Origin: Pseudomonas pergaminensis
GTDB lineage: Bacteria; Pseudomonadota; Gammaproteobacteria; Pseudomonadales; Pseudomonadaceae
NCBI RefSeq assembly: GCF_024112395.2
Contig: NZ_CP078013.2
Coordinates: 3,472,001 to 3,536,000, forward strand
Reading direction: 5' to 3'
DNA: 64,000 nucleotides
In this document: positions 52,007 to 63,063 of the stretch, piece by piece
Layout of the letters: each line of letters starts with the position of its first letter
Position numbering within the stretch: position 1 is the stretch's first letter
Position numbers and translations under genes: made by a program
The notes under the pieces: generated by a model
Told to the model about the DNA's origin: nothing
Seen by the model: only the letters and a program-made list of their open reading frames with translations
Database searches by the model: none

Positions 52007-54070
52007 TCAGATCGGAGCGCTGCTGACGACCCTCAGCGCCAACCCTTCATACGCATCCAGCGTGATGGTGAACTCGCCGTCTGCCGTCAGGTCACCCTCG
52101 ACCCGTTCATTGATGATGTCCACCACCATCCCCGCCGCGATATCCGGCAGGTTCAGGGTCTCGGTGATCGGCGTGGCGCCGAAGTTCAGCGCGGTGATTT
52201 GTATGCCTTTGCCGGCGGGTAATTCATGGACCATCACCAGCAGCCCTGGGTTTTGCACTTCCGGCACTTGAATCTGGCGGCTGGCCGCAATGTCGTAGGC
52301 ACGGCGTACCGCGAGGATTTTCTGCAGTTGCGACGCAAATGACTCGGGGTCCTGTAATTGGCTGTTGAGGCTGCCATACAGGCTTTTCGAGCGCGGCATA
52401 TGGCCGGCGGATAATTCGGCGTCCGGGTTCAGGTCCACCAGGTCATAGGCACCACGATGAATCCAGCGCGTGTCGCCATCCTGCATCAAATGTTCGACCT
52501 CTTCGGCCGCCAGCGGCAGCGCGCCCACCAGGTCCCAGCCCGACAAGGCAAACACCCCTGGCTGCATGGCGTTGTACATCACCAGCAGCAAGTGGATCTG
52601 GCGAATCTGCTGGATGTCCGCGGGGGTGATCGCGTCCAGGTCCCGAATGCCCAGGGCGGCCGTGATGATACTGGCCGTGGTGCAGGACACGCCGTTGGTC
52701 ACGAACTTGAGGTTGTACGGCGCATGTTCGCCGGCCAGGCGTTCGTACATCTGCTCGCGGATGTGCTCGCGCAGGATGTTGCCGGGAAAGGTCTGGCCCT
52801 GGTACAGGAAGGTGTCGTGGGCATGCAAGGTCCAGAAGTGCACCAGTTCGAGGGTCAGTTCATCGTGGTTTTGCAACGCGTGGATCAGCGAGCCGGGGTC
52901 GATGCCCTGGCGGTGCATTTCACGCAGCATCAGGCGCAGGAACTCGGCATCGCCCATCAGCAACGCGTGCTGGTATGCAGGGCGGGTGATGAAGTCGTAG
53001 GACAGGTCGGCACCGCCGTGTGACATGGACGCGATGTCATCCACGGTGAGGTTCAACTCCTGGAAGCTGAAACCGCCCGCCTTGCGAATCGCCCCGCCCA
53101 GCAACTGGTTGCCGGTGATCGACAGCGGATGGCTCTCGGACCAGGCCGTACCGTCCAGCTTGCGCTCCACGCCGAGGAAACCATTGGCGTCCAGGCGCAG
53201 GATCTTCGCGCCCATCACGTCGATGGCATGCAGCGCATCGCCAATGATCATCTGCTGCGCGGCGAAGGTCGGGTCCAGCCAATTCAACGACGGCTGGCCT
53301 TCCTTGAAATAATGCAAGTACACCCAGCGGCGCGGCTTGCCGTCCACGCCCAGCACTACGTCCGTCGCGCTCCAGTCGGTTTCCTTGACGCCGGGCTCGA
53401 AGAAGATCACCCGTTGCAACTGGCCGACGATGTAGTGTTTGTCGCGCAATGCATCGACCTGCACCGGGCTGAGGTTCTGCGCGTCGCGGCCCTCGGCGAC
53501 GTCGGGCAGCAACGGCCAGTCTTCTTCGCGGATTTCCACCATATGGTAGAGGCCGGGATAGTCTTCGTACGCCATCTCGGCCAGGCGGAAGTCCGCGCCC
53601 TTGCCGGTGTGGGACGGGATCACATCGTCGATGATCACCGCGTTGTGCGCCGCCGCCATGCGTGTCAACGCCTGCAACTGTGCCTCGGTGCCCAGCTGCG
53701 GGTCGATCTCGAAGCTGATGCGGTCGAAATTGCCGTCGATGGTCGGCGTGTGCTGCATGCCGCTCAGGCCGCCGGACTTCTTCAGCGGGCCGTTGTGGAT
53801 GCCCTGGATGCCGATCTTCGACAAGGCGTGCCACAGCGCCTCATCGCCCAGCGCCTCCAACACCGTGCCGCCTTCGCGGGTCACGATCGAGGCCGGGTAC
53901 GCGGTAAACCACACCGACGACAGCGCCGAAGCATCACGGGGCCGGGTCTGCGCGTAAGGCTGCTGCCACAACCGGCCCTGGCCCGAATAGAGCTTGGCCC
54001 GCTGGCGTGCCGCGTGCAGCATCGATTGTTCCACCAGCCAGTTCACATGGTTGTTTTCAGCCGCCGTCAT
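52007..54070 (-). CDS. treS: Trehalose synthase (P. stutzeri type maltose glucosylmutase)
   Basis: A 687-aa GH13-like enzyme interconverting maltose and trehalose. Catalytic motifs: [13 protein letters not shown], the nucleophile Asp in ILRLDANGF, acid Glu in FQELNLT and the last Asp in QNHDELT. It closely resembles the trehalose synthase I remember from P. stutzeri. The start [18 protein letters not shown] at 54070 has AGG upstream; the open frame before it is not coding. It is downstream of the PAS-AraC regulator on the same strand, 116 bp away. Confidence 0.88.
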   Translation of the reverse strand: MTAAENNHVNWLVEQSMLHAARQRAKLYSGQGRLWQQPYAQTRPRDASALSSVWFTAYPASIVTREGGTVLEALGDEALWHALSKIGIQGIHNGPLKKSGGLSGMQHTPTIDGNFDRISFEIDPQLGTEAQLQALTRMAAAHNAVIIDDVIPSHTGKGADFRLAEMAYEDYPGLYHMVEIREEDWPLLPDVAEGRDAQNLSPVQVDALRDKHYIVGQLQRVIFFEPGVKETDWSATDVVLGVDGKPRRWVYLHYFKEGQPSLNWLDPTFAAQQMIIGDALHAIDVMGAKILRLDANGFLGVERKLDGTAWSESHPLSITGNQLLGGAIRKAGGFSFQELNLTVDDIASMSHGGADLSYDFITRPAYQHALLMGDAEFLRLMLREMHRQGIDPGSLIHALQNHDELTLELVHFWTLHAHDTFLYQGQTFPGNILREHIREQMYERLAGEHAPYNLKFVTNGVSCTTASIITAALGIRDLDAITPADIQQIRQIHLLLVMYNAMQPGVFALSGWDLVGALPLAAEEVEHLMQDGDTRWIHRGAYDLVDLNPDAELSAGHMPRSKSLYGSLNSQLQDPESFASQLQKILAVRRAYDIAASRQIQVPEVQNPGLLVMVHELPAGKGIQITALNFGATPITETLNLPDIAAGMVVDIINERVEGDLTADGEFTITLDAYEGLALRVVSSAPI

Positions 54071-54186
54071 AAGCTTGGTACCTGTCGTCGTGAAGCATTG
54101 CTCGTGAACATATGAGGCTTGTGCGGGCCATTCGTTGCATTGCGATGAGGCGATGGCTGGGCATCGCCCACTGTAGGCGGTGATCG

Positions 54187-54945
54187 TCAGTGGGTGTCGC
54201 GATACTGCCTCGGCGTAAACCCCGTCGACGCCTTGAACTGCCGAGTGAAGGCGCTGTGGTCGGTGTACCCGCACTGCAGCGCTACCTCGGTGATCGGCAG
54301 GTCGGTGTGGAGCAAGCGGTGGGCATGCTCCAGCCGCACTTTCTGGATCATCTGCCGGGGCGTGAGGTGGAACACGCGCTTGCAATAACGCTCCAGTTGC
54401 GCCACGGAAATCCCGGCAATGCGCGTCAGTTCACCCAGGGTGACACGGCGGTTGAAGTGCGCGCGGATGTGCGCGTCCACGGCGGCCAGGCGCTGGTACG
54501 CCGGGTGGCTTTCGCTGGCGGTTTGCAGGTCGACCGAGATACCGGCCAGGCCAATGATCGCGCCCGAATGGCTGTACAGCGGCCACTTGTGGGTCAAACA
54601 CCAGCCGGGTTCGCGGGTGCCGTACAGGTGCAGTTCCAGCTGATCTTCCAGCACAAAGCCCTGCTCCAGCACGCGCCGGTCCTGCTCGGTGTAGCCCGGC
54701 CCCAGTTGCGCAGGAAAGACTTCGGCACTGGTCTTGCCCAGCAGCGGTTGCAGCTGCTTGAGGCCGCAGCGCTGCACCAGGGTGCGGTTGGCGAGCACAT
54801 AGCGGGCCTGGGTGTCCTTGATGAAAATCGCCGCATTGGGGATCACGTCGAGCATCGGCAATAGCTGCGCGACACTGCCTAATAACTGTTCGATGTCTTT
54901 GGGGTTGCTCCCTTGGCAAAGGCTCGCAAACGCGCTCTGCATCAT
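54187..54945 (-). CDS. PAS-AraC family transcriptional regulator
   Basis: A 252-aa protein: residues about 30-145 are a PAS domain ([28 protein letters not shown]), and 155-252 an AraC double helix-turn-helix ending [16 protein letters not shown]. The start is MMQSAFAS at 54945. It is divergent from the permease that opens the hydroxyproline operon (187 bp between starts), so it is a good candidate for its activator. PAS might bind the substrate. Confidence 0.86.
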   Translation of the reverse strand: MMQSAFASLCQGSNPKDIEQLLGSVAQLLPMLDVIPNAAIFIKDTQARYVLANRTLVQRCGLKQLQPLLGKTSAEVFPAQLGPGYTEQDRRVLEQGFVLEDQLELHLYGTREPGWCLTHKWPLYSHSGAIIGLAGISVDLQTASESHPAYQRLAAVDAHIRAHFNRRVTLGELTRIAGISVAQLERYCKRVFHLTPRQMIQKVRLEHAHRLLHTDLPITEVALQCGYTDHSAFTRQFKASTGFTPRQYRDTH

Positions 54946-55132
54946 GACGATTGATCCCCATTGTTGGCCTGGACGGATAGCAGATTGCACGATGCCCGGC
55001 GCCCTGTCGAGCCACCAAAACTGTGCTGATTTCGTCATCGATGCCAGCAAAAAACATCAATCGCGCCGCCGTTCATGAGTTCACTGTATGGCCACTGCAT
55101 GCCTATCCAATAACTCACAAGAAGGCGACGCT

Positions 55133-56752
55133 ATGTCAGCTCAAGGCAAGTTCAAGAAACAGCTTTCCCTGATGGACCTGACCTTTATCGGGTTGGGTGC
55201 CATCTTTGGTTCGGGCTGGTTGTTCGCAGCCAGCCACGTATCCGCAATCGCAGGCCCGGCGGGCATTATTTCCTGGCTCATCGGTGGTTTCGCGGTACTG
55301 CTGCTGGGCATTGTGTACTGCGAACTGGGCGCCGCATTGCCGCGTGCCGGCGGCGTGGTGCGTTACCCGGTCTACTCCCACGGTCCGCTGCTGGGCTACC
55401 TGATGGGATTTATCACGCTGATCGCGTTTTCCAGCCTGGTGGCCATTGAAGTGGTCGCCTCGCGCCAATACGCCGCGGCATGGTTTCCCGAGCTGACCAA
55501 AGTCGGCTCCAGTGACCCGACCACCCTCGGCTGGCTGGTGCAATTCGCCCTGCTGTGCCTGTTCTTTATCCTCAATTACCGCAGTGTCAAAACCTTCGCC
55601 ATCGCCAACAACCTGGTGAGCGTGTTCAAGTTCATCGTACCGTTGCTGGTGATCGGCGTGCTGTTCAGCTTCTTCAAACCGGCGAACTTCCAGGTGCAGG
55701 GTTTCGCGCCGTTTGGCCTGTCGGGCATTGAGATGGCGGTGTCGGCCGGCGGGGTGATTTTTGCCTACCTGGGGCTGACGCCGATCATCTCGGTGGCCAG
55801 CGAAGTGAAGAACCCGCAACGTACGATTCCGATTGCGCTGATCCTCTCGGTGCTGCTGTCGACGGCCATCTACGTGCTGCTTCAGACCGCCTTCCTTGGT
55901 GGCGTGCCCACGGAAATGCTCGCCAATGGCTGGGCCGGGATCAGCAAGGAACTCGCGCTGCCCTACCGCGATATCGCCCTGGCGCTGGGCGTGGGCTGGC
56001 TGGCGTACCTGGTGGTGGCCGACGCGGTGATCTCCCCCAGCGGCTGCGGCAATATCTACATGAATGCCACGCCCCGTGTGGTGTATGGCTGGGCGCAGAC
56101 CGGCACGTTCTTCAAGATTTTCACGCGTATCGATGAGAAGTCCGGCATTCCACGGCCCGCGCTGTGGCTGACCTTTGGCCTGTCGGTGTTCTGGACCCTG
56201 CCGTTCCCGTCCTGGGAAGCACTGATCAACGTGGTGTCGGCGGCGCTGATCCTCAGCTACGCCGTCGCCCCGGTCACCGTCGCCGCACTGCGCCGCAACG
56301 CACCACAGATGGCGCGCCCGTTCCGGGTCAAGGGCATGGCGGTGCTGGGCCCGCTGTCGTTCATCATCGCCGCGCTGATCGTGTACTGGTCTGGCTGGGG
56401 CACGGTGTCCTGGCTGCTCGGCCTGCAGATCCTGATGTTCGTGGTGTACCTGCTGTGCGCACGCTGGGTGCCGACCGCACACATCAACCTCAAGCAGCAA
56501 GTGCGCTCGTCTGCCTGGCTGATCGGCTTCTACGCGGTGACCATCCTGCTGTCCAAGCTCGGCAGTTTTGGTGGCATCGGCGTGATCAGCCACCCGCTCG
56601 ACACGATTGTCGTCGCCGCTTGCGCACTCGGCATTTACTACTGGGGCGCAGCCACTGGCGTGCCGGCTCATCTGGTACGGCTGGAACACGAAGCCGATGA
56701 AAGCGAAGCGGTCGACGAACCTCACGCGCCGCTGACACCCGCGACTTACTGA
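55133..56752 (+). CDS. APC-superfamily permease (probable hydroxyproline uptake)
   Basis: A 539-aa inner-membrane transporter with about 12-14 helices. It begins [31 protein letters not shown], with the G(S/A)G motif of helix 1, and the helix-8-like [22 protein letters not shown] precedes the ATG. It is first in an operon with hydroxyproline catabolism genes (gaps of 14-59 bp), so hydroxyproline or a related imino acid is the likely substrate; this is inference. Confidence 0.83.
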   Translation: MSAQGKFKKQLSLMDLTFIGLGAIFGSGWLFAASHVSAIAGPAGIISWLIGGFAVLLLGIVYCELGAALPRAGGVVRYPVYSHGPLLGYLMGFITLIAFSSLVAIEVVASRQYAAAWFPELTKVGSSDPTTLGWLVQFALLCLFFILNYRSVKTFAIANNLVSVFKFIVPLLVIGVLFSFFKPANFQVQGFAPFGLSGIEMAVSAGGVIFAYLGLTPIISVASEVKNPQRTIPIALILSVLLSTAIYVLLQTAFLGGVPTEMLANGWAGISKELALPYRDIALALGVGWLAYLVVADAVISPSGCGNIYMNATPRVVYGWAQTGTFFKIFTRIDEKSGIPRPALWLTFGLSVFWTLPFPSWEALINVVSAALILSYAVAPVTVAALRRNAPQMARPFRVKGMAVLGPLSFIIAALIVYWSGWGTVSWLLGLQILMFVVYLLCARWVPTAHINLKQQVRSSAWLIGFYAVTILLSKLGSFGGIGVISHPLDTIVVAACALGIYYWGAATGVPAHLVRLEHEADESEAVDEPHAPLTPATY

Positions 56753-56766
56753 TTCAGGAGCCTTAT

Positions 56767-57693
56767 ATGAAGCGACTGCATGTGATCGACTCCCACACCG
56801 GCGGCGAACCGACACGCCTGGTCATGAGCGGTTTCCCGGCGCTGAACGCCGCCACGATTGCCGATCAACTGCACAGCCTGCGCACTGAGCATGATCAATG
56901 GCGCCGCGCCTGCCTGCTGGAGCCGCGTGGCAATGATGTACTGGTGGGCGCGCTGTATTGCGAGCCCGTTACGCCAGGCGCGATCTGTGGTGTGATCTTC
57001 TTCAACAACGCCGGTTACCTCGGCATGTGCGGCCACGGCACCATCGGCCTGGTTGCGTCGCTGCACCACATGGGGCGTATCCAGCCCGGCGTGCACACGA
57101 TCGACACGCCCGTTGGCCCGGTGGCGGCCACGCTGCACGAAGACGGCAGCGTAACCCTGCGCAATGTGCCCGCCTATCGCCTGCGCCAGCAGGTGCCGGT
57201 GGAAGTGCCGGGGCATGGCGTGGCCTACGGCGATATCGCCTGGGGCGGCAACTGGTTTTTCCTGGTGTCGGACCATGGCCAACGCTTGCAGATGGACAAC
57301 GTGGATGCGCTTACCGACTACACCTGGGCGATGCTCAAGGCTTTGGAAGAGCAAGGCATTCACGGTGCAGACGGTGCACTGATCGACCACATCGAGTTGT
57401 TCGCCGACGACGACCACGCCGACAGCCGCAACTTCGTGATGTGCCCCGGCAAAGCCTACGACCGCTCGCCCTGCGGCACCGGCACCAGCGCCAAGCTGGC
57501 CTGCCTGGCCGCCGATGGAAAACTCCAGCCGGGTGAAACCTGGACCCAAGCCAGCATCACCGGCAGCCAATTCGAAGGCCGCTACGAATGGGACGGCGAG
57601 CACATCCGCCCCTTCATCACTGGCAGCGCCTACATGACCGCCGACAGCACCTTGCTGATCGACGAGCGTGACCCTTTTGCCTGGGGCATCTGA
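56767..57693 (+). CDS. hypE: 4-hydroxyproline 2-epimerase
   Basis: A 308-aa proline-racemase-family enzyme that converts trans-4-hydroxy-L-proline to cis-4-hydroxy-D-proline. The two catalytic thiols are C88 (GMCGHGTIG) and C236 (RSPCGTGTS). C236 and the neighbours make it an epimerase rather than proline racemase or a Ser-type dehydratase. It begins [19 protein letters not shown]. In P. aeruginosa this gene is called lhpA. Confidence 0.94.
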   Translation: MKRLHVIDSHTGGEPTRLVMSGFPALNAATIADQLHSLRTEHDQWRRACLLEPRGNDVLVGALYCEPVTPGAICGVIFFNNAGYLGMCGHGTIGLVASLHHMGRIQPGVHTIDTPVGPVAATLHEDGSVTLRNVPAYRLRQQVPVEVPGHGVAYGDIAWGGNWFFLVSDHGQRLQMDNVDALTDYTWAMLKALEEQGIHGADGALIDHIELFADDDHADSRNFVMCPGKAYDRSPCGTGTSAKLACLAADGKLQPGETWTQASITGSQFEGRYEWDGEHIRPFITGSAYMTADSTLLIDERDPFAWGI

Positions 57694-57735
57694 GCCCTTC
57701 CCTGTTTGTACTGAACGTTCCAAGGAGTTAGAACA

Positions 57736-58683
57736 ATGAGCGAAAACATCTTCACCGGCTGCATCCCCGCCCTGATGACCCCGTGCACGCCTGAGCGCAA
57801 GCCCGACTTCGACGCCCTGGTCGCCAAAGGCCGCGAGCTGATCGATATCGGCATGAGCGCCGTGGTGTACTGCGGCTCCATGGGCGACTGGCCGTTGCTC
57901 ACCGAGGCCGAGCGCCAGGAAGGCGTGGCGCGGCTGGTGGCTGCCGGTGTGCCGACCATCGTTGGCACCGGCGCGGTCAACAGCCGCGAAGCCGTGGCCC
58001 ATGCTGCCCACGCGGCCAAGGTCGGCGCCCATGGCTTGATGGTGATTCCGCGCGTACTGTCCCGTGGTGCCTCCGCTACCGCGCAGAAGGCGCACTTCTC
58101 GGCGATCCTCAAGGCCGCGCCAAACCTGCCAGCGGTGATCTATAACAGCCCCTACTACGGCTTCGCCACCCGCGCCGACCTGTTCTTCGAACTGCGTCGC
58201 GAACACCCGAACCTGATCGGTTTCAAGGAATTCGGCGGCGGTGCCGACCTGCGCTACGCCGCAGAGCACATCACCTCCCAGGACGATAACGTGACCCTGA
58301 TGGTCGGCGTCGACACCCAGGTGGTGCACGGTTTCGTCAACTGCAACGCCACCGGCGCCATTACCGGCATTGGTAACGCCCTGCCTCGGGAAGTGTTGCA
58401 ACTGGTCGCGCTGAGCAAAAAAGCCGCCAAGGGCGATGCCAAGGCCCGTCGCCAGGCCCGTGAGCTGGAAGCGGCGCTGGCGGTGCTGTCGTCGTTCGAT
58501 GAAGGCTGCGACCTGGTGCTGTATTACAAGCATTTGATGGTGCTCAACGGTGATAAAGGCTACGCCCTGCACTTCAATGAAACCGACGCGCTCAGCGACG
58601 CGCAACGTCGTTACGCCGAACACCAATACGCGCTGTTCCGCCAGTGGTACGCCAACTGGTCGGCGGAACAGAACGTCGCTTGA
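57736..58683 (+). CDS. hypD: 1-pyrroline-4-hydroxy-2-carboxylate deaminase (DHDPS family)
   Basis: A 315-aa TIM-barrel Schiff-base enzyme. The Lys is K164 in [12 protein letters not shown], the Tyr Y136 in [11 protein letters not shown], and the pyruvate-type GxGS loop reads YCGSMGDWP. In this cluster it converts 1-pyrroline-4-hydroxy-2-carboxylate to 2-oxoglutarate semialdehyde. The P. aeruginosa name is lhpC. The assignment rests on gene order and family. Confidence 0.88.
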   Translation: MSENIFTGCIPALMTPCTPERKPDFDALVAKGRELIDIGMSAVVYCGSMGDWPLLTEAERQEGVARLVAAGVPTIVGTGAVNSREAVAHAAHAAKVGAHGLMVIPRVLSRGASATAQKAHFSAILKAAPNLPAVIYNSPYYGFATRADLFFELRREHPNLIGFKEFGGGADLRYAAEHITSQDDNVTLMVGVDTQVVHGFVNCNATGAITGIGNALPREVLQLVALSKKAAKGDAKARRQARELEAALAVLSSFDEGCDLVLYYKHLMVLNGDKGYALHFNETDALSDAQRRYAEHQYALFRQWYANWSAEQNVA

Positions 58684-58742
58684 TGCCTTGCGCGCCGCTG
58701 CGGCTCTCGCAGCGGCCCACCTTCTTTTTCCAGGACGACCCC

Positions 58743-60314
58743 ATGACTCTGACGGGCAAGATGCTGATCGGTCAGCACGCCATTACCGGTAATCGCGAGG
58801 CAATCCGGGCCATCAATCCGGCCACCCAAACGCCGCTGGAGCCTGCTTACCTGGGCGGCAAAGGCGAGCATGTCGAACAGGCGTGCGCACTGGCGTGGGC
58901 GGCGTTCGATGGGTATCGCGAAACATCGCCGGAGGCGCGCGCCACGTTCCTTGAAACCATCGCCACGCACATCGAAGCGCTGGGCGATGAATTGATCGAC
59001 CGCGCCGTCGCCGAAACCGGCCTGCCCCGCCCACGTATCCAGGGCGAGCGCGGGCGCACCTGCGGGCAACTGCGGACCTTCGCCCGCACCGTACGCGCCG
59101 GGGAATGGCTGGATGTGCGGGTAGACACCGCACAGCCGCAACGCCAGCCCCTGCCGCGCCCCGACCTGCGCCAGCGCCACATCGCGTTGGGCCCGGTGGC
59201 GGTGTTTGGTGCGAGCAACTTCCCACTGGCCTTCTCCGTGGCCGGCGGCGACACTGCCTCCGCGCTGGCCGCCGGTTGCCCGGTGGTGGTCAAGGCCCAT
59301 GGTGCCCACCCTGGCACCAGTGAACTGGTGGGCCGGGCGGTAGCGCAGGCAGTCAAGGCGTGTGGCCTGCCAGACGGCGTGTTTTCGCTGCTGTACGGTT
59401 CGGGCCCTGAAGTCGGCATTGCGCTGGTCACCGACCCACGCATCAAGGCAGTTGGCTTTACCGGCTCGCGCAGCGGTGGCCTTGCCTTGACCCAGGCCGC
59501 GCAGGCCAGGCCCGAGCCGATCCCGGTGTATGCGGAAATGAGTTCGATCAACCCCGTGTACCTGTTTGCGGCGGCACTGGCCGCCCGGGGTGAAGCATTG
59601 GCCCAGGGTTTCGTCGCGTCATTGACCCAGGGTGCCGGGCAGTTCTGCACCAACCCAGGGTTGGTGATCGGGGTGCAAGGGCCGGCCCTGGATCGCTTCA
59701 TCCGCACCACCAGTGAGTTGCTGCCGAGTTGCGCGGCGCAGACCATGCTCACCCCCGGTATCGCCAGTGCCTACGCTTCCGGCGTGGGCGCATTGACCGA
59801 ACACGCCAAGGTTGTCGCACAGGGTTTACCGGCGATGGGCCCGAACCAGGGCCAGGCCCATGTGTTTGTGACCCAGGCGCAAGCGTTCCTGGCCAATCAA
59901 CACCTGCAGGCCGAAGTCTTCGGCGCGGCGTCGCTGATAGTCGTCTGCGCCAACAATGAAGAAGTGCGCCAGGTGTCCGAACACCTGGAAGGCCAACTGA
60001 CCGCCACCCTGCATCTGGACGAAGACGATCTGCCAAGCGCCAAAGCCCTGCTGCCGGTTCTGGAGCGCAAGGCCGGTCGCCTGCTGGTCAATGGCTGGCC
60101 GACAGGCGTGGAAGTCTGTGATGCCATGATCCACGGCGGCCCCTTTCCGGCCACTTCGGACTCGCGCAGCACGTCGGTGGGCACGGCGGCGATCCAGCGT
60201 TTTTTGCGGCCGGTGTGTTATCAGGACTTCCCTGACGCGTTGCTGCCCGAAGCGCTCCAGCACGGCAACCGGCTGCTGTTGCGGCGCCTGCTCGACGGCC
60301 AGAGAGAGGCATAG
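58743..60314 (+). CDS. hypS: 2-oxoglutarate semialdehyde dehydrogenase
   Basis: A 523-aa aldehyde dehydrogenase, the last step to 2-oxoglutarate. Catalytic C302 is in [12 protein letters not shown]265 in [11 protein letters not shown], the NAD(P) loop GFTGSRSGG. The start [17 protein letters not shown] is taken at 58743 with no strong Shine-Dalgarno; the upstream extension does not look coding. It is next to the D-hydroxyproline dehydrogenase with only 3 bp between stop and start. Confidence 0.9.
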   Translation: MTLTGKMLIGQHAITGNREAIRAINPATQTPLEPAYLGGKGEHVEQACALAWAAFDGYRETSPEARATFLETIATHIEALGDELIDRAVAETGLPRPRIQGERGRTCGQLRTFARTVRAGEWLDVRVDTAQPQRQPLPRPDLRQRHIALGPVAVFGASNFPLAFSVAGGDTASALAAGCPVVVKAHGAHPGTSELVGRAVAQAVKACGLPDGVFSLLYGSGPEVGIALVTDPRIKAVGFTGSRSGGLALTQAAQARPEPIPVYAEMSSINPVYLFAAALAARGEALAQGFVASLTQGAGQFCTNPGLVIGVQGPALDRFIRTTSELLPSCAAQTMLTPGIASAYASGVGALTEHAKVVAQGLPAMGPNQGQAHVFVTQAQAFLANQHLQAEVFGAASLIVVCANNEEVRQVSEHLEGQLTATLHLDEDDLPSAKALLPVLERKAGRLLVNGWPTGVEVCDAMIHGGPFPATSDSRSTSVGTAAIQRFLRPVCYQDFPDALLPEALQHGNRLLLRRLLDGQREA

Positions 60315-60317
60315 GCG

Positions 60318-61556
60318 ATGTCCGTACCCGATACCGTAGTGGTTGGCGCCGGCATTATCGGCGTCGCCTGCGCGCTGCAACTGGCGCGTCAAGGCCGGCA
60401 CGTGCTGGTGGTCGACCCCCAGGATCCCGGCATGGGTGCCTCCTATGGCAACGCCGGGCACCTGGCGACCGAGCAGGTGTTCCCGATTGCCGACCTGTCG
60501 ATCCTCAAGCGCTTGCCCGGCATGCTGCTGGACCCCATGGGCCCGCTGCGCCTGGATTGGAAATACCTGCCGCGCGCACTGCCCTGGTTCCTGCGCCTGC
60601 TGCTCAACCTGCGTCCGGCGAGCTACCGGCGCACGGTCGCCGGGATCCGCACGCTCAACGAAGGCAGCCTGGGCGCATGGCAGCGCTTGCTGCACAGCAT
60701 TGGGCGCCCGACGTTGCTGCGCAAGGATGGCTCGTTGCTGGTGTATGAACAGGCCGACTCACGCCCCGCCCTGGAGGCCCTGCAACAGCGCATGCAACAA
60801 CAGCAGGTGCCCGTGGACTACTGGTCCGGCGAGGCCATACGCCAAGCCGCACCGCAATTGAGCGACAACATCCAGGGCGGGCTGTTTTTTCCCGGCACCG
60901 GGCACTTTCTCGATCCTTATCAGGTGGTGTGCGAACTGGTCCAGGCCGCCAAGGCCAGCGGCGTGCAATTCCTCAAGCGTCGGGTACTGGATGGGCGCGT
61001 TGAAGGAGACGGCGTTTCCCTGACGACCGACCAGGGCCCTTTGTTGGCGAGCCAGGTGCTGATCGCCTGTGGCGCCCACTCGGCCAAACTGACCGCTGCC
61101 CTGACCGGCAAAAAAGTCCCGCTGGACACCGAGCGCGGCTACCACCTGATGCTGCCCCATGAACACCACCGTCTGCCGTTTGCGGTCACCTCCCTGGAGC
61201 GTAAATTCATCATGACGCCCATGACCGACGGCTTGCGCTTGGCCGGCACGGTGGAATTCGCTGGCCTTGATCGCCCTGCGAATATGGAGCGTGCCTGGCA
61301 ACTGCATCGGCTGAGCAAGGGGTTGTTTCGCGAGGACTTGAGTGCAGAAGGTGCAACGCCGTGGATAGGGTTTCGTCCGTCGTTGCCGGACTCGCTGCCA
61401 GTGATTGACCGGGTGTGTGACGGGAAGGTGCTGCTTGCGTTTGGGCATCAGCATTTAGGGCTGACACAGGCGGCGGTGACGGCGGAGTGGGTTGGTGAGT
61501 TAGCGAGCAAGGATCAAGCGCAGTTACTGACACCTTATCGCCTAGACCGATTCTGA
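60318..61556 (+). CDS. hypO: D-hydroxyproline dehydrogenase (DAO-type flavoprotein)
   Basis: A 412-aa FAD oxidoreductase of the DAO family; MSVPDTVVVGAGIIGVACALQLARQGRHVLVVDPQ is the FAD-binding start. In this cluster it oxidises cis-4-hydroxy-D-proline to 1-pyrroline-4-hydroxy-2-carboxylate. It is the last gene of the operon (permease-hypE-hypD-hypS-hypO). The P. aeruginosa equivalent is lhpB; being a one-subunit enzyme it resembles the P. putida version. Confidence 0.87.
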   Translation: MSVPDTVVVGAGIIGVACALQLARQGRHVLVVDPQDPGMGASYGNAGHLATEQVFPIADLSILKRLPGMLLDPMGPLRLDWKYLPRALPWFLRLLLNLRPASYRRTVAGIRTLNEGSLGAWQRLLHSIGRPTLLRKDGSLLVYEQADSRPALEALQQRMQQQQVPVDYWSGEAIRQAAPQLSDNIQGGLFFPGTGHFLDPYQVVCELVQAAKASGVQFLKRRVLDGRVEGDGVSLTTDQGPLLASQVLIACGAHSAKLTAALTGKKVPLDTERGYHLMLPHEHHRLPFAVTSLERKFIMTPMTDGLRLAGTVEFAGLDRPANMERAWQLHRLSKGLFREDLSAEGATPWIGFRPSLPDSLPVIDRVCDGKVLLAFGHQHLGLTQAAVTAEWVGELASKDQAQLLTPYRLDRF

Positions 61557-61561
61557 AATCT

Positions 61562-61698
61562 CTGTAGTGAGCAGGCTTGCCCTGCGCTGGGCTGCGAAGC
61601 AGCCCTAAACCCAGACGGCCGATTTTGGACTGAAGAACTGCGGTGCCTGCAGTGGGGTCGCTTCACGGCCCAGCGCAGGGCAAGCCTGCTCACTACAG
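61562..61698. repeat. REPIN with 31-bp perfect inverted arms
   Basis: The arms, 61562-61592 and 61668-61698, are exact reverse complements (they begin CTGTAGTGAGCAGGCTTGCC) with a 75-bp spacer between them. This is a P. fluorescens REP-type doublet between the convergent hypO and GlxA-type genes and may also end transcription. Confidence 0.88.
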
Positions 61699-61736
61699 GT
61701 AGATGCATGCTCCCCAGTTGATGGATCAGCCATACC

Positions 61737-62786
61737 TCACTTGACCAAGCGCTTCTCCTTGGAGGGGCGATATCCGAAATACGAGCTGTAACACTTGCTG
61801 AAATGACTCGGCGACACAAACCCACAGGCCACCAGCACCTCCACCTGGGACAACTCGGTGTGTTGCAACAGCCGCCGCGCCTCGGTTACACGCAGCTCCA
61901 TGTAGTAGCGCTGCGGGGTGGTGCCCAGTTGTTCCTTGAACAAGCGCTCCAACTGGCGCCGCGAGCGGCCGGCGTAGACGGCCAACTGGTCCAGCTCCAG
62001 GGGTTCTTCGAGGTTGGCGTCCATCAGCTTCACCACTTCACGCAGGGGCGCGCTGACGCTGACGTTTTCGGTGGGCTTGATGCGCCGGTAGCGGGATTCT
62101 TCGAAGGCCAGGATGTCTTCGATGCCTTCGACCAGGGCCTTGCCATGCAGGCCCTTGATCCAGTCCAGCGCCATATGGAACGCGCCCGACGGGCTCGACG
62201 CCGTCAGGCGATCGCGGTCGATCACATAGGGCTCGCTGGTGACGTGGGTGGCCTTGGACACTTCTGCCAGCGCCGGGCGATGTTCGGGGTGGATGGCGCA
62301 GCGGTAACCCTGCAACAGCCCGGCGCGGCCGAGGAACCACGAACCGTTCCACAACCCCGCGAGGCAAATGCCATGTTCGGCGGCGCTGCGCAGCAGGTGG
62401 ATGAAGTCTTCACTGGCCTTGAGTTCGGTACGGAAACCGCCGCAGATCACCAGCAGTTCCAAGTCTTGCAGCGCTGCTACGTCGAGGCGCGCGTCGGGGC
62501 GGATCACTAGGCCCAGGTCGCTGATGACTTCGCCATCGTCCCAGCCGAAAGTGCGCGTGGCGAACAGGTCAGGACGCAGCAGGTTGGCGGTGACGAGGGT
62601 GTCAAGGGTCTGGGTGAAGGCCGGCAGGGAGAAGTGTTCGAGCAACAGGAAGCCAACGCGGGTGACCGACGCCGGCTGCAGGGTTTCGTTGAGGTAGCGC
62701 AGGTTCTTGCCCTTCATGCCACCGCTGAATTGACGTCTTTCCATCGAGGGTTGGCCCACTTTTGTTTTTGATGCACTGGGCGCCAT
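61737..62786 (-). CDS. GlxA-type AraC regulator (DJ-1/PfpI plus HTH)
   Basis: A 349-aa regulator from the chosen ATG. Residues about 35-215 are a DJ-1/PfpI amidotransferase-like sensor without catalytic function (VGFLLLEHFSLPAFTQTLDTL, GLWNGSWFLGRAGLL, with no Cys in the elbow), and the last ~100 residues are an AraC helix-turn-helix (LELDQLAVYAGRSRRQLERLFKEQLGTTPQRYY). This layout is typical of GbdR, CdhR and ArgR regulators. It lies after the hydroxyproline operon on the other strand and may be its second regulator. The start is uncertain; GTG 62819 and ATG 62744 also fit. Confidence 0.82.
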   Translation of the reverse strand: MAPSASKTKVGQPSMERRQFSGGMKGKNLRYLNETLQPASVTRVGFLLLEHFSLPAFTQTLDTLVTANLLRPDLFATRTFGWDDGEVISDLGLVIRPDARLDVAALQDLELLVICGGFRTELKASEDFIHLLRSAAEHGICLAGLWNGSWFLGRAGLLQGYRCAIHPEHRPALAEVSKATHVTSEPYVIDRDRLTASSPSGAFHMALDWIKGLHGKALVEGIEDILAFEESRYRRIKPTENVSVSAPLREVVKLMDANLEEPLELDQLAVYAGRSRRQLERLFKEQLGTTPQRYYMELRVTEARRLLQHTELSQVEVLVACGFVSPSHFSKCYSSYFGYRPSKEKRLVK

Positions 62787-62971
62787 CTTAGGGGCAAACG
62801 CGTTGCCTGTCTCAGGCACTGAGCCTGAAAAAACCGTAACCCTTCAAAGCCCCCGGCAGAACAGCCGCAAGCGTATCTGATACGGTTTTTTCTTTGCCAT
62901 CTGCATCTGTATCGAAAAGCCACCTGGACGGACAATAGCGCCATCCCCACCCCCTTCCCTTCGGAGGCCTT

Positions 62972-63055
62972 ATGACCAAGATGGCACTTTTCCTGTTCGG
63001 CTTTTTGGTACTCACCATCGGCATCGGCCTGCTGGCAACCATCTCACCGGTTTGA
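62972..63055 (+). CDS. 27-aa membrane peptide
   Basis: ATG at 62972 after GGAGG (five to six bases) encodes MTKMALFLFGFLVLTIGI... ending LLATISPV, then TGA at 63053-63055. Almost the whole chain is one transmembrane helix. The excellent ribosome-binding site and the uniform hydrophobic helix make chance unlikely, and I recall similar 27-residue peptides in Pseudomonas. The function is unknown. Confidence 0.65.
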   Translation: MTKMALFLFGFLVLTIGIGLLATISPV

Positions 63056-63063
63056 AGCGGCCC

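Noticed and set aside
52007..54385. 792-aa version of trehalose synthase
   Set aside because: The first 105 codons do not resemble the enzyme; ATG 54070 gives the known N-terminus and length.
56746..58626. 626-aa open frame antisense to hypE and hypD
   Set aside because: Both catalytic gene products on the plus strand are intact; the reverse frame has no domain.
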